DNA from: SAR324 cluster bacterium
Lineage (GTDB): Bacteria; SAR324; JACQKK01
DNA length: 32,706 nucleotides
Direction: 5' to 3'
Assembly (NCBI GenBank): GCA_022573975.1
Contig: JACZSY010000013.1
Coordinates: forward strand, 1 to 32,706
How positions within the stretch are numbered: the stretch's first letter is position 1; every line of letters begins with the position of its first letter. Below the pieces are notes generated by a model that was given only the letters and a program-made list of their open reading frames with translations, did not search any database and was not told where the DNA came from. Below are positions 24,776 to 32,302 of this stretch, piece after piece. The translations under genes were made by a program, and so were the position numbers.

Positions 24776-25304
24776 CGCATTTCCTCCCTGGTGATGGATT
24801 GGCTGAAGAATTTTTTTCCCACTGTCACCTTGTTTTTTTCCATTCGTCACCCGAAAACGCCAGCATTTTTCACGAAAAAACCACCCTTGGCGTTGATCCG
24901 CCCTCCAAACGCCACCGGGCGCCGCCGGCCGCCGGTGGGGGCGGCCTGTCCGATGGCGCAGGCCGGTGGTCACGGTGGCAATTCCCCCGGCGGCGCTCCG
25001 TGATTTTTCCGTCCACGGGCTGTCCTTCGATCCATCCCTGGCAGGCTCCCCGGAGATGATGGCAACCAACCTGGGCCTTGTTGAGGGCATTGGATTTCCG
25101 CGCGGCGAGGGGTTTTGTTTTCGGCGGGGCGCGAAAAGGGCCTCCCCGCGGATATTGTGTTATGGAAGATCACTTCACTGGCTCCAGGACGTATCCCGAT
25201 TGATTTTCGGCCTTGGCGGGACGGGTGGATTTTTCGGATGGTTTTCCATGGGCCATGAAACCCATGGCGGATCGATGGGAAGCGAAACATGGGAGGCGCG
25301 ACAC
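24776..25304. other. Intergenic region between divergent genes
   Basis: About 530 bp between the TPR-like gene and the CaiB cluster. The CaiB frame stays open upstream to 24966, but that extension has no family similarity and the ribosome-binding site favours 25305. I see no repeat or RNA gene. It should contain the promoter of the CoA-thioester cluster. Confidence 0.4.
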
Positions 25305-26537
25305 ATGAGCGAAGCGAACGGCAGGCCTCAAGGTTCCCTCGCCGGGGTTCGAGTGCTGGATTTGACGCAATTCGAAGCCGGCCCATCCTGCACCGAGGTG
25401 CTGGCCTGGCTCGGCGCCGAGGTGGTCAAGGTGGAGAATCCCAATGGCGGCGATCCCGGACGCTTGACGCCAGGGGCTGACGCCGACAGGGCATCCCCCT
25501 ACTTCCTCTTGTTCAACGCCAACAAGAAGTCGATCACGCTGAACCTGAAAACCCCCCGCGGCCTGGAAATCGCCAAGGAGATGGCATCGCGGGCGGATGT
25601 CTTTATTGAGAATTTCGCGCCCGGCGCCATTGAACGCCTGGGGCTCGGCTACGACGTTGTTCATGGGCTGAATCCCGGCATTGTTTACGCCCAGGTGAAA
25701 GGCTTTGGCGAGGGCAGCCCATACCAGAATTATCTGGCCTTCGACATGATCGCCCAGGCCTGCGGCGGCGTCATGAGCATTACCGGAGACCCCGCCGGAC
25801 CGCCGGTCAAACCGGGGGCGACCCTTGGGGATACGGGCACCGGGATGTTGCTGGCGATCAGCATTCTTGCCGCGCTCTTCCGGCGCAAGGACACCGGGGT
25901 GGGTGAGCGCCTGGACGTGGCCATGCAGGATGCCATGCTGCATTACATTCGCGTGGCTTTTTCCGTGACCGAGAGGAGCGGGGCGCCGGCGCCGCGGGCC
26001 GGGGCCAAGCTGCTTTCCGGGGGGAATGCGCCCTGCGGCATTTTCCCCTGTGCGCCGGGCGGGGCCAACGACTTCATCTACGTCTATACCAGCCGCGCCA
26101 ACCGGGCGCACTGGCACCGTCTGCTGAGAGTCATCGGCCGCGAGGAGCTGATCGGCGATCCGCGTTACGAGGAAGTGGCCGCGCGGGTGGAAAACGAGGC
26201 GGAAGTGGACGAGATGATCGCCAATTGGACCCGGCAGCGCGACAAAAACGAGGCCATGCGCCTGATGGGCGAAGCCGGGATTCCCGCGGGCGCGGTGCGC
26301 GATACCAAGGAGTTGCGGGAGGACCCGGATTTTTTGCGGCGGGGGATGATGCAGGTGGTCGATCATCCGGCCAATGGACCGTTCACCATGCCGGGATGGC
26401 CGGTGCGCCACGATGGCGAAACGTTGCCGATAGAACCGGCGCCCCTGCTTGGCCAGCACAACACCGAGGTGCTGGAGCAATGGTTGGGAATGAATGCGGC
26501 GCAGGTGGCCGCCCTGCGGGAAGAGGGGGTGCTCTAG
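25305..26537 (+). CDS. Family III CoA-transferase (CaiB/BaiF, formyl-CoA transferase-like)
   Basis: A 410-residue enzyme that moves CoA between carboxylic acids through an enzyme-bound aspartyl thioester. Seen: 'LAGVRVLDLTQFEAGPSCTEVLAWLGAEVVKVENP' at the N-terminus, 'RADVFIENFAPGAIERLGLGY', and 'YLAFDMIAQACGGVM', where Asp147 is the expected nucleophile. Also present are 'GERLDVAMQDAMLHY' and the C-terminal 'LGQHNTEVLEQWLG'. Start ATG 25305 has GGGAGG eight bases upstream. The next gene is a ThDP enzyme of the oxalyl-CoA decarboxylase/2-hydroxyacyl-CoA lyase family, the classic partner of Frc-type transferases. A role in activating a 2-hydroxy- or 2-oxo-acid using a short acyl-CoA donor is therefore plausible. 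Confidence 0.93.
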   Translation: MSEANGRPQGSLAGVRVLDLTQFEAGPSCTEVLAWLGAEVVKVENPNGGDPGRLTPGADADRASPYFLLFNANKKSITLNLKTPRGLEIAKEMASRADVFIENFAPGAIERLGLGYDVVHGLNPGIVYAQVKGFGEGSPYQNYLAFDMIAQACGGVMSITGDPAGPPVKPGATLGDTGTGMLLAISILAALFRRKDTGVGERLDVAMQDAMLHYIRVAFSVTERSGAPAPRAGAKLLSGGNAPCGIFPCAPGGANDFIYVYTSRANRAHWHRLLRVIGREELIGDPRYEEVAARVENEAEVDEMIANWTRQRDKNEAMRLMGEAGIPAGAVRDTKELREDPDFLRRGMMQVVDHPANGPFTMPGWPVRHDGETLPIEPAPLLGQHNTEVLEQWLGMNAAQVAALREEGVL

Positions 26538-26622
26538 CCCCCGCTGCCGCATATGTCGATTAGCCAAACCCTGGGGTGGGCGGTATGGGCCACCCACATG
26601 CCGGATATGAGGAGGAATGACC

Positions 26623-28275
26623 ATGGCGGGATTGACAGGCTCGGAGATTCTTGCGCGCTCTTTAAAAAACGAAGGCACCGATGTCCTGTTTTTCCTGATG
26701 GGCGGGCCGATGCTGCTGGCCGAGTCCTGGTGCATCAAGGAGGGAATTCGCCCCATCGACGTCAGGCACGAGCAGGCGGCGGCCTTCATGGGCCAAGCCT
26801 ATTCCCGACTGCTCCAGAAGCCCTCCGTCTGCATGGCGGCAAGCGGTCCCGGCGTGATCAACCTGACCACCGGAATCGCCAACGCCCTGATCGATTGCGC
26901 GCCGGTGGTGGCCATAGGCGGTTCCAGCGCGATTGGCCAGTTTGGCCGCCAGACCTTTCAGGAAATCGACCAACTCGCGATCATGAAAGGGTGCACCAAG
27001 TGGTGCGACCGGGTCTACAACCTGAAAAGGATTCCCGAGCAGGTCAATTTCGCGTTCCAAAAAGCCATGAGCGGCAAGCCGGGGCCTGTCTATCTCGATT
27101 TTCCCGGCGACCTGCTCTATGAGGAGATTCCGGAAGACGAGGTCGATTGGAGCCTGAGCGGCCGGCCGTTGCTGGGCGCGAGGCCCATGGGCGAGCAGAA
27201 AAAAATCGATGAATTGATCGCGGCGCTGGGGCAGTCGAGGCAGCCGATCATCGTCTCGGGCAGTGGCGTGCTGTGGTCACGGGCCTGGAGTGAATTGCAG
27301 GCCTTGGTGGAAAAGGCGGGCATCCCCTTTTACACCACGCCCCAGGGCCGGGGCGTTTTGCCGGACGATCATCCCCTGTCCTATCTCACCATGCGCTCCT
27401 CGGCTTTTCGCGAAGCCGACCTGATCCTCATCGTCGGCACCCGCATGAACTATATCATCGCCCATGCCGCCCCGCCGCGCTTTGGAGCGAACGCCCTGAT
27501 CGCACGGATCGACATCGATCCCGAGGAAATCGCCTCCTCCCCGCGGAAGGTGGACATCGGAATCGTGGGAGACTGCAAGAGCGTGCTCCAGCAGATACTG
27601 GAGGGCTTGCCCGGCCGGGTGGATTCGGATCGATTCGAACCCTGGCGAAAAATGCTGGCCGGCGGCGAGGCGGAGAAGCAGGCCAAGGAAGGGAGAGACC
27701 CGGCAATGGACGCCGTGCCGATACACCCGTTGCGGCTATGCGAGGAAATCAAAAACTTCATGCGGCGCGACGCCATCCTGGTGGTGGACGGACAGGAAAT
27801 CCTCAACTATGGCCGGCAATCGATGCCAACCTTCGCGCCGGGCCATCGCCTCAATTCCGGGCCGTTCGGCACCATGGGCGTGGGTCTGCCTTTCGGGATT
27901 GGGGCCAAGATCGCCAAACCGGACACACAGGTCATCGTGGTCCACGGGGACGGCTCTTTTGGATTGAACGCCATGGAACTGGACACCGCCGTGCGGCATA
28001 ACATTCCGATCCTGGTGGTGATCAGCCTCAACGGCGGCTGGACGGCCGATCCGAAGGGTGAAAAGCCTGGCCGGAACCTGGGCTATACCCGGTTCGACAA
28101 AATGGCCGAGGCGCTGGGCTGCCATGGCGAATACGTGGAGCAGCCGGAAGATATCCGGCCGGCCCTGGAGCGGGCCCAGAAGAAAGTCGACGAAGGGAGG
28201 GTGGCCGTGGTCAATGTGAAAACGGATTTTCGCGCGCGGGCGGGAACCGTGAAGTTTTCATCCTATGCCACCTGA
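26623..28275 (+). CDS. Thiamine-diphosphate enzyme, 2-hydroxyacyl-CoA lyase / oxalyl-CoA decarboxylase family
   Basis: A 550-residue ThDP enzyme with three domains: PYR (about 5-170, cofactor-activating Glu50 in 'DVRHEQAA'), a central Rossmann-like domain (about 190-335) and PP (about 365-530). The PP domain carries GDGSFGLN at 442-449 and the Asn of 'ISLNGGW' closing the Mg/ThDP motif. The segment 'GRQTFQEIDQ' lies where lyases read GAFQEFPQ and oxalyl-CoA decarboxylases GDYEEMDQ, so subfamily choice stays open. Expected reactions: decarboxylation of oxalyl-CoA, or cleavage of a 2-hydroxyacyl-CoA to formyl-CoA and an aldehyde. The start at 26623 has GGAGG seven bases upstream; ATG 26617 is too close to it. 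It lies 85 bp after the CoA-transferase. Confidence 0.9.
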   Translation: MAGLTGSEILARSLKNEGTDVLFFLMGGPMLLAESWCIKEGIRPIDVRHEQAAAFMGQAYSRLLQKPSVCMAASGPGVINLTTGIANALIDCAPVVAIGGSSAIGQFGRQTFQEIDQLAIMKGCTKWCDRVYNLKRIPEQVNFAFQKAMSGKPGPVYLDFPGDLLYEEIPEDEVDWSLSGRPLLGARPMGEQKKIDELIAALGQSRQPIIVSGSGVLWSRAWSELQALVEKAGIPFYTTPQGRGVLPDDHPLSYLTMRSSAFREADLILIVGTRMNYIIAHAAPPRFGANALIARIDIDPEEIASSPRKVDIGIVGDCKSVLQQILEGLPGRVDSDRFEPWRKMLAGGEAEKQAKEGRDPAMDAVPIHPLRLCEEIKNFMRRDAILVVDGQEILNYGRQSMPTFAPGHRLNSGPFGTMGVGLPFGIGAKIAKPDTQVIVVHGDGSFGLNAMELDTAVRHNIPILVVISLNGGWTADPKGEKPGRNLGYTRFDKMAEALGCHGEYVEQPEDIRPALERAQKKVDEGRVAVVNVKTDFRARAGTVKFSSYAT

Positions 28276-28496
28276 CTCCCGCGTTCCCGGGCGGGTAGGC
28301 CTCCCCTCAACGGCCCGGCGTTTCGTGCTCCGTTGGCCGGCCATGCGGCCCACAAAGGCGCCTGCCCGGAAATGGCTCCAGCCCTGAACGCCATGGCCAT
28401 GTTTGCCGTCATCGGCCTGACCTCGAGGCCTATGGAATAACGCCGGTCTCACCGATGAGAGCCGGTTCCACCGACCAGCAGAAAGGACATCCGGAT
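28276..28496. other. Intergenic region
   Basis: 221 bp between the ThDP enzyme and the MaoC-GlcG hybrid. No gene, no T-tailed hairpin and no repeat were seen; GC-rich sequence with short self-complementary stretches only. Confidence 0.3.
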
Positions 28497-29084
28497 ATGG
28501 CGGGCCTCTATTACGAACAATTTACAGTGGGAATGGAGTTCGATCATGCGCTGAGGCGCACGGTGACGGAAACGGACAACATCATGTTTTGCGCCTTGAC
28601 CCACAATCCCCAGCCTTTGCACCTGGACGAGGAATTCGCCAAGCAGACCGAATTCGGCCAGCGCATCGTCAACAGCCTGTTCACCCTCGGCCTGGTGGTG
28701 ACGATGCCATTGAAAGTGGCCGAAGCCATCATCGATTCGGCGATCGAGACCCGGCGGGAAGAAGGGATGCTCCCCTTGACCGTGGCCGTTCTCGATGCCG
28801 GTGGAATCCTGGTTTCCTTGAAACGAGAGGACGGGTGCGGCATCATGCGGGGCGATATCGCCATCGGCAAGGCATGGGGCGCGCTTGGTTTTCACCTATC
28901 TCCAATCAGTTTTCCATTTGGCCAACAATTAGACATTTTCCGGGGTCGCGTCAATATGCGTGAAAATGAATCCAAGGCCCGCTTTCCGGGCGGGTACAGG
29001 ACTCCCCCGGCCATTTCACAGGCTGCGCCTCCACCGCGCAACGTTCCCCGGCGCCAGGTTCGCCCAGGACGAGGCCGGTCATGA
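28497..29084 (+). pseudogene. Hybrid ORF: N-terminal half of MaoC dehydratase joined to N-terminal half of GlcG/HbpS domain
   Basis: The first 69 codons match a MaoC-type hot-dog dehydratase of the mesaconyl-CoA hydratase kind: 'YEQFTVGMEFDHALRRTVTE', then 'FCALTHNPQPLHLDEEFA' with the active-site loop, then 'FGQRIVNSLFTLGLVV'. The match stops there. From ATG 28704 the frame continues as a GlcG/HbpS (DUF336) domain: 'MPLKVAEAIIDSAIETRREE', 'LPLTVAVLDAGGILVSLKRE' and 'DIAIGKAWGALG'. This also stops near 28890, half-way through the family. The last 65 codons are unrelated, Pro/Arg-rich filler. Both domains lack their second halves, so neither should fold normally. ATG 28497 has AAAGGA nine bases upstream. 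This is either a deletion scar or an assembly chimera. Confidence 0.8.
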
Positions 29085-29202
29085 AGCGGATCATGGCCGG
29101 CCCCGGTGAGCTTTGTAAGCTGCAGGGCCGTTTCCGCAAGGCTGGTTTCGGCACCGTTCTTTTCGGCACCGTTCTTTTCGGCTACGGGCGTATGGGCGCG
29201 GG
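29085..29202. other. Short intergenic region with a 15-bp doublet
   Basis: GGCACCGTTCTTTTC occurs twice in tandem at 29150-29179, followed by a partial GGCTACGGG. The region separates the hybrid ORF from the convergent glyoxalase-like gene. No terminator-like T tract was found. Confidence 0.6.
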
Positions 29203-30045
29203 CTATGATTCCCTGATGAACTCCAGCACCGAATCGAAGGTCGAATCGTGGATCACCACGCGATTGGGGCCGCCGGCCATGGTGAACGGGCTGTTGGCCT
29301 GGCCGAGAACCTTTCGAACGGCATCGAGACCGCCGGTTTGAAACACCACGGCGCCGAAGATTGACGGCCGGCCGGCCATGGGCGAGGCCAATGCGCCATA
29401 TCGCTCCTGGTAGGATGCCGGGGAAAGCAGCGCGATCCGCGAACCGGACAAGGGGACGCCCAGGGTTCCGGATTCCCCCTCCACCTCCGAATGCAAAAGT
29501 TTGGCGAAATTTTCAGCCTCGTCCCTCGGACGCTCCGAAACCACCACGACCTCATGGATGGCGGTGGTCCCATTGGCATGGTTTTGCCATTCGGGACGCC
29601 ATACCAGCTGGGGCGTACCGTGTTCGCAAAAATAGACCCGCCCCCCGGGGAATATGTCGGGCCGCACCGTGACCGTCCGGAACCGCGCGGAAAATTCCCC
29701 AGCGGGCAATTTCACCGGCCGGGAAAAGGAATTGGGCGGGTCTCCATCCATGCCCAGCGCTCGCAAATGGGCGTAAACGGAGTCCACGTCCGAAGTTTTG
29801 AAGACCAGGCCATTGATGCCGAAGGGCGCTTCGGCGATATGGGGGCGTTGAGCGTCCGCCCCGGGGGGGAGGCCGATCAATTCCAGGTAGTTGTCGCCGA
29901 ACATCATCAGGTGGTTGATGGACCCCAGGGAGTGGAAACCCCGCCCGGTGAGGCAAAATCCGAAATCCCGATACACCGCCTCGGCCCGGTCCATGTCGAA
30001 TCGGGCGTTGATGACCGTGTGATCCAATTGCGGCGGTTCAGTCAT
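29203..30045 (-). CDS. Glyoxalase-like (VOC fold) domain protein
   Basis: A 280-residue protein of the Glyoxalase_3/VOC superfamily. The N-terminal half starts 'QLDHTVINARFDMDRAEAVYRDFGF', with 'GSINHLMMFGDNYLELIGLP' as the next strand pair. The C-terminal half repeats the fold less clearly ('TTAIHEVVVVSERPRDEAEN', 'RIALLSPASYQERYG'). His9 and Glu55 are candidate metal ligands. VOC enzymes catalyse varied metal-dependent isomerase, lyase and dioxygenase steps, so no reaction can be named; in a CoA-thioester cluster an epimerase-like or detoxification role is possible. Start ATG 30045 has GAGGAG six bases upstream. It is the last gene of a leftward run beginning with the acyl-CoA ligase. Confidence 0.85.
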   Translation of the reverse strand: MTEPPQLDHTVINARFDMDRAEAVYRDFGFCLTGRGFHSLGSINHLMMFGDNYLELIGLPPGADAQRPHIAEAPFGINGLVFKTSDVDSVYAHLRALGMDGDPPNSFSRPVKLPAGEFSARFRTVTVRPDIFPGGRVYFCEHGTPQLVWRPEWQNHANGTTAIHEVVVVSERPRDEAENFAKLLHSEVEGESGTLGVPLSGSRIALLSPASYQERYGALASPMAGRPSIFGAVVFQTGGLDAVRKVLGQANSPFTMAGGPNRVVIHDSTFDSVLEFIRES

Positions 30046-30128
30046 TTATCACTCCTCGCCCCGGCGTTGGATGCGGCCAACCCACGATCGCTTTGAGGGG
30101 CCGGCGCCGCCCAGGCCGGCCCGATCGG

Positions 30129-30557
30129 TCAGCCCGTTTTCGAAGCGTAGGTGCCGCGTCCGATGGCGACCAGGGCGGATTCTTCATTGAAAACCTCGAT
30201 ATCGACCACCGAAACGGTTCGCCCGCCCGAGCGCACCCGCGCCACCGCGGTCAAGGCATCGCCGAAGGCCGGCCGCAGGTAATCGATGCGGAGGTTGATG
30301 GTGGGAACCGGCGCGCCCAGCATCATGCCCACCACGTAATCCCCTACGATGTCGATGAAGGCGGCGATGGGGCCCCCATGAAACTGGCGTGTGCCAGGGC
30401 GTCTTTCCATGGCGGGCTGGAAGGGCATCCTGACTTTGAGTTCCTTGCCCTCATAATCGAGGGAAACCACCTTCAACCCAAGGGCGGAAATGGCCGGGGA
30501 TTGATCGAATCGTTCCTGAATCCGATCCAGGGTCAACGGTTCGAGAGGGGGATTCAT
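30129..30557 (-). CDS. PaaI/YdiI-family hot-dog acyl-CoA thioesterase
   Basis: A 142-residue single hot-dog domain that hydrolyses acyl-CoA to free acid and CoA. The family signature is 'RQFHGGPIAAFIDIVGDYVV' (about 58-77), with the HGG loop and the Asp after it. 'TINLRIDYLRPAFGDALTAVARV' and 'SVVDIEVFNEESALVAIGRG' form the C-terminal sheet. The start is ATG 30557, just 17 bp after the oxidoreductase stop, so the two are cotranscribed. A frame open further upstream overlaps that gene and is not credible. It may release CoA from dead-end intermediates of the cluster, as PaaI does in phenylacetate breakdown; this is inferred. Confidence 0.9.
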   Translation of the reverse strand: MNPPLEPLTLDRIQERFDQSPAISALGLKVVSLDYEGKELKVRMPFQPAMERRPGTRQFHGGPIAAFIDIVGDYVVGMMLGAPVPTINLRIDYLRPAFGDALTAVARVRSGGRTVSVVDIEVFNEESALVAIGRGTYASKTG

Positions 30558-30574
30558 GGCGGCTGGCTCAGGGT

Positions 30575-31585
30575 TCAAGGGAGAAGAACGACCTTGCCGA
30601 AGACTTCGCGGTCCTCGAGCAGGCGAAAGGCCTCGTTGACTTCTTCGAGGGGCAATGTCTTGTGGATGGTGGGAACAAGGCCGCCATCCTGGACCAGTCC
30701 GATCAAGGTTTCCAATTCTTCGCGCATCCAACCATTTGCGCCCAGGATCCTGAGTTCATAGCTCCAAATGTACCGCAGGTCCTCCACGGGGGCGAACCCG
30801 GCGGTGGCCCCGCAGGTGAGCACCTTCCCCGAGCGATGAAGCACCTTCAGGGAGGGCACCCAGGTATCGCCTCCGGTGAAATTCACCACCCCGTCGACCC
30901 CGTTGTCGAAGCGGCGCCGATTCGGCTTTCCGAAGGTGCGATAGACCCATTTGACAAAGTCTTCCTCGATGTAATTGATCAGATGATCGGCGCCCAGGGC
31001 CTTCAGGCGATCGAGCTTTTCCTGGGTCGAGGCGCAGGCGATGACCTCGCACCCGGCCCGTTTGGCGAGTTGCACCGCGCAGGTGCCCACGCCCCCCGAT
31101 GCGCCGAGGATGAGCACTTTGTCCCCTTTTTGTATCTCGCCGATGGTGTACATCATCCGCAGGGCGGTGCCATAGGCCACGGGGAGGCAGGAGGCCTGCT
31201 GGTAGCTCACGGACGGGGGCAATGGCACCAGGTGATGGGCCGGCACCTTGCAATATTCGGCCAGCCCTCCATGCCACATTTCCCCGATCAGCCCGCCGGG
31301 GCCAACGCGATCGACCGGATCGATCAGCACCCGATCCCCCGTTTTCCATCCCGGCACCTCCGCGCCGGTTTCGACGATTTCACCGGCAAAATCCAACCCC
31401 ATGATGCAGGGCATGGGCACCTGGATGCCGGGCATGCCGTTGCGGGTGAAGATGTCGTGATAATTGAGCGAGGTGGCGCCCACCTTGACGACCACATCTT
31501 CCGGCCCCGGCTCGGGGTCGGGAAAGTTCAGCTCGATCCTGATCGATCCCTTACCGCCATGTTCATCGATAACCGCGGCTTTCAA
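30575..31585 (-). CDS. MDR-superfamily alcohol dehydrogenase / quinone oxidoreductase
   Basis: A 336-residue NAD(P)H-dependent medium-chain dehydrogenase/reductase. Seen: the N-terminal GroES-like domain with 'SLNYHDIFTRNG', 'PCIMGLDFAGEIVETG' and 'GDRVLIDPV'. The Rossmann motif is 'VLILGASGGVGTCAVQLAKRAG', and the C-terminal end is 'EEVNEAFRLLEDREVFGKVVL'. The Cys cluster of structural zinc is absent, and catalytic zinc ligands are incomplete, so it may be a zinc-free reductase. The start is TTG 31585: AAGGAGG lies six bases upstream and the codon overlaps the acyl-CoA ligase stop as TTGA, giving translational coupling. The GTG-like frame opening at 31621 lies inside the ligase gene. Confidence 0.9.
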   Translation of the reverse strand: MKAAVIDEHGGKGSIRIELNFPDPEPGPEDVVVKVGATSLNYHDIFTRNGMPGIQVPMPCIMGLDFAGEIVETGAEVPGWKTGDRVLIDPVDRVGPGGLIGEMWHGGLAEYCKVPAHHLVPLPPSVSYQQASCLPVAYGTALRMMYTIGEIQKGDKVLILGASGGVGTCAVQLAKRAGCEVIACASTQEKLDRLKALGADHLINYIEEDFVKWVYRTFGKPNRRRFDNGVDGVVNFTGGDTWVPSLKVLHRSGKVLTCGATAGFAPVEDLRYIWSYELRILGANGWMREELETLIGLVQDGGLVPTIHKTLPLEEVNEAFRLLEDREVFGKVVLLP

Positions 31586-32302
31586 TGCTTGCCTCCTTGG
31601 TTCGCCGTTCGTTCCCGCCATAGATCGCGGGCGCGGACTTTCAGCTCCTTGGTATCCACCTTGCCAGGGCCGGCCAGGGGAAGTTCCTCCACGAACGCCA
31701 CCTGGCGCGGATGCAGATAGGCCGGAGCATTTCGCAGGGCGTGCTGTTTAATATCCTCCTTGGTGAGGATTGAGCCTGCCTGCCTCACGACGAAGGCGAC
31801 CGGCAACTGGCCTTTGATTTCATCGGCCAGGGGCACCACGCAGCACTGCTCGATTCCCTGAAGGGACATTAGCACCCCTTCCACTTCCCCAGGGTGGATA
31901 TTTTCTCCGCCGCAGACGAACATGTCGTCGTCGCGGCCAACGAAATGGAAGGCGCCTTCGCGGTCCCGGCGGAAGACGTCTCCTGAAATATACCACCCGT
32001 CCGGGGTGAAAGATTCAGCGGTTTTTTGGGGCAGGTTCAGGTACCCGGCCGTCGTGGCGGGTGTGCGGTGCCAAAGGACCCCCTCATCGGCTTCTTTTCC
32101 CTGGCCGTCGATCAGCTTCAAGTCCACCCCGGGCATGGGGCGGCCGACGGACAACTTGGGCACGGGAAGCCCATCGGCGGCGCCAAAGACAATGGGCCCC
32201 GCCTCCGTCGTGCCATATCCATTGCGAATGCTGGCTCCGGGAAAAAGCGTCTCCAGTTGGCGCCACAACTTTTGCGAGATCGGCGCCGATCCCATCCGCA
32301 CC
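31582..32302 (-). CDS. Acyl-CoA synthetase (AMP-binding), C-terminal part only
   Basis: About 240 C-terminal residues of an ANL-superfamily ligase that activates a carboxylic acid to acyl-AMP and then acyl-CoA. Motifs kept: 'VRMGSAPIS' (A4-like region), 'YGTTEAGP' (A5), 'GWYISGD' (A7), 'FVGRDDDMFVCGGENIHPGEVE' (A8 hinge) and the catalytic Lys in 'GPGKVDTKEL' (A10). The first half, with the P-loop-like A3 motif, is missing: homology stops at about 32302 and an in-frame TAG follows about 15 bp further. The remaining DNA to the right codes for a TRAP permease on the other strand. It is translationally coupled to the oxidoreductase gene. As it stands it cannot be an active enzyme. Confidence 0.9.

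Noticed and set aside
24966-25304. N-terminal extension of the CoA-transferase frame
   Set aside because: No family similarity, while ATG 25305 has a well-placed GGGAGG and gives the normal family length.
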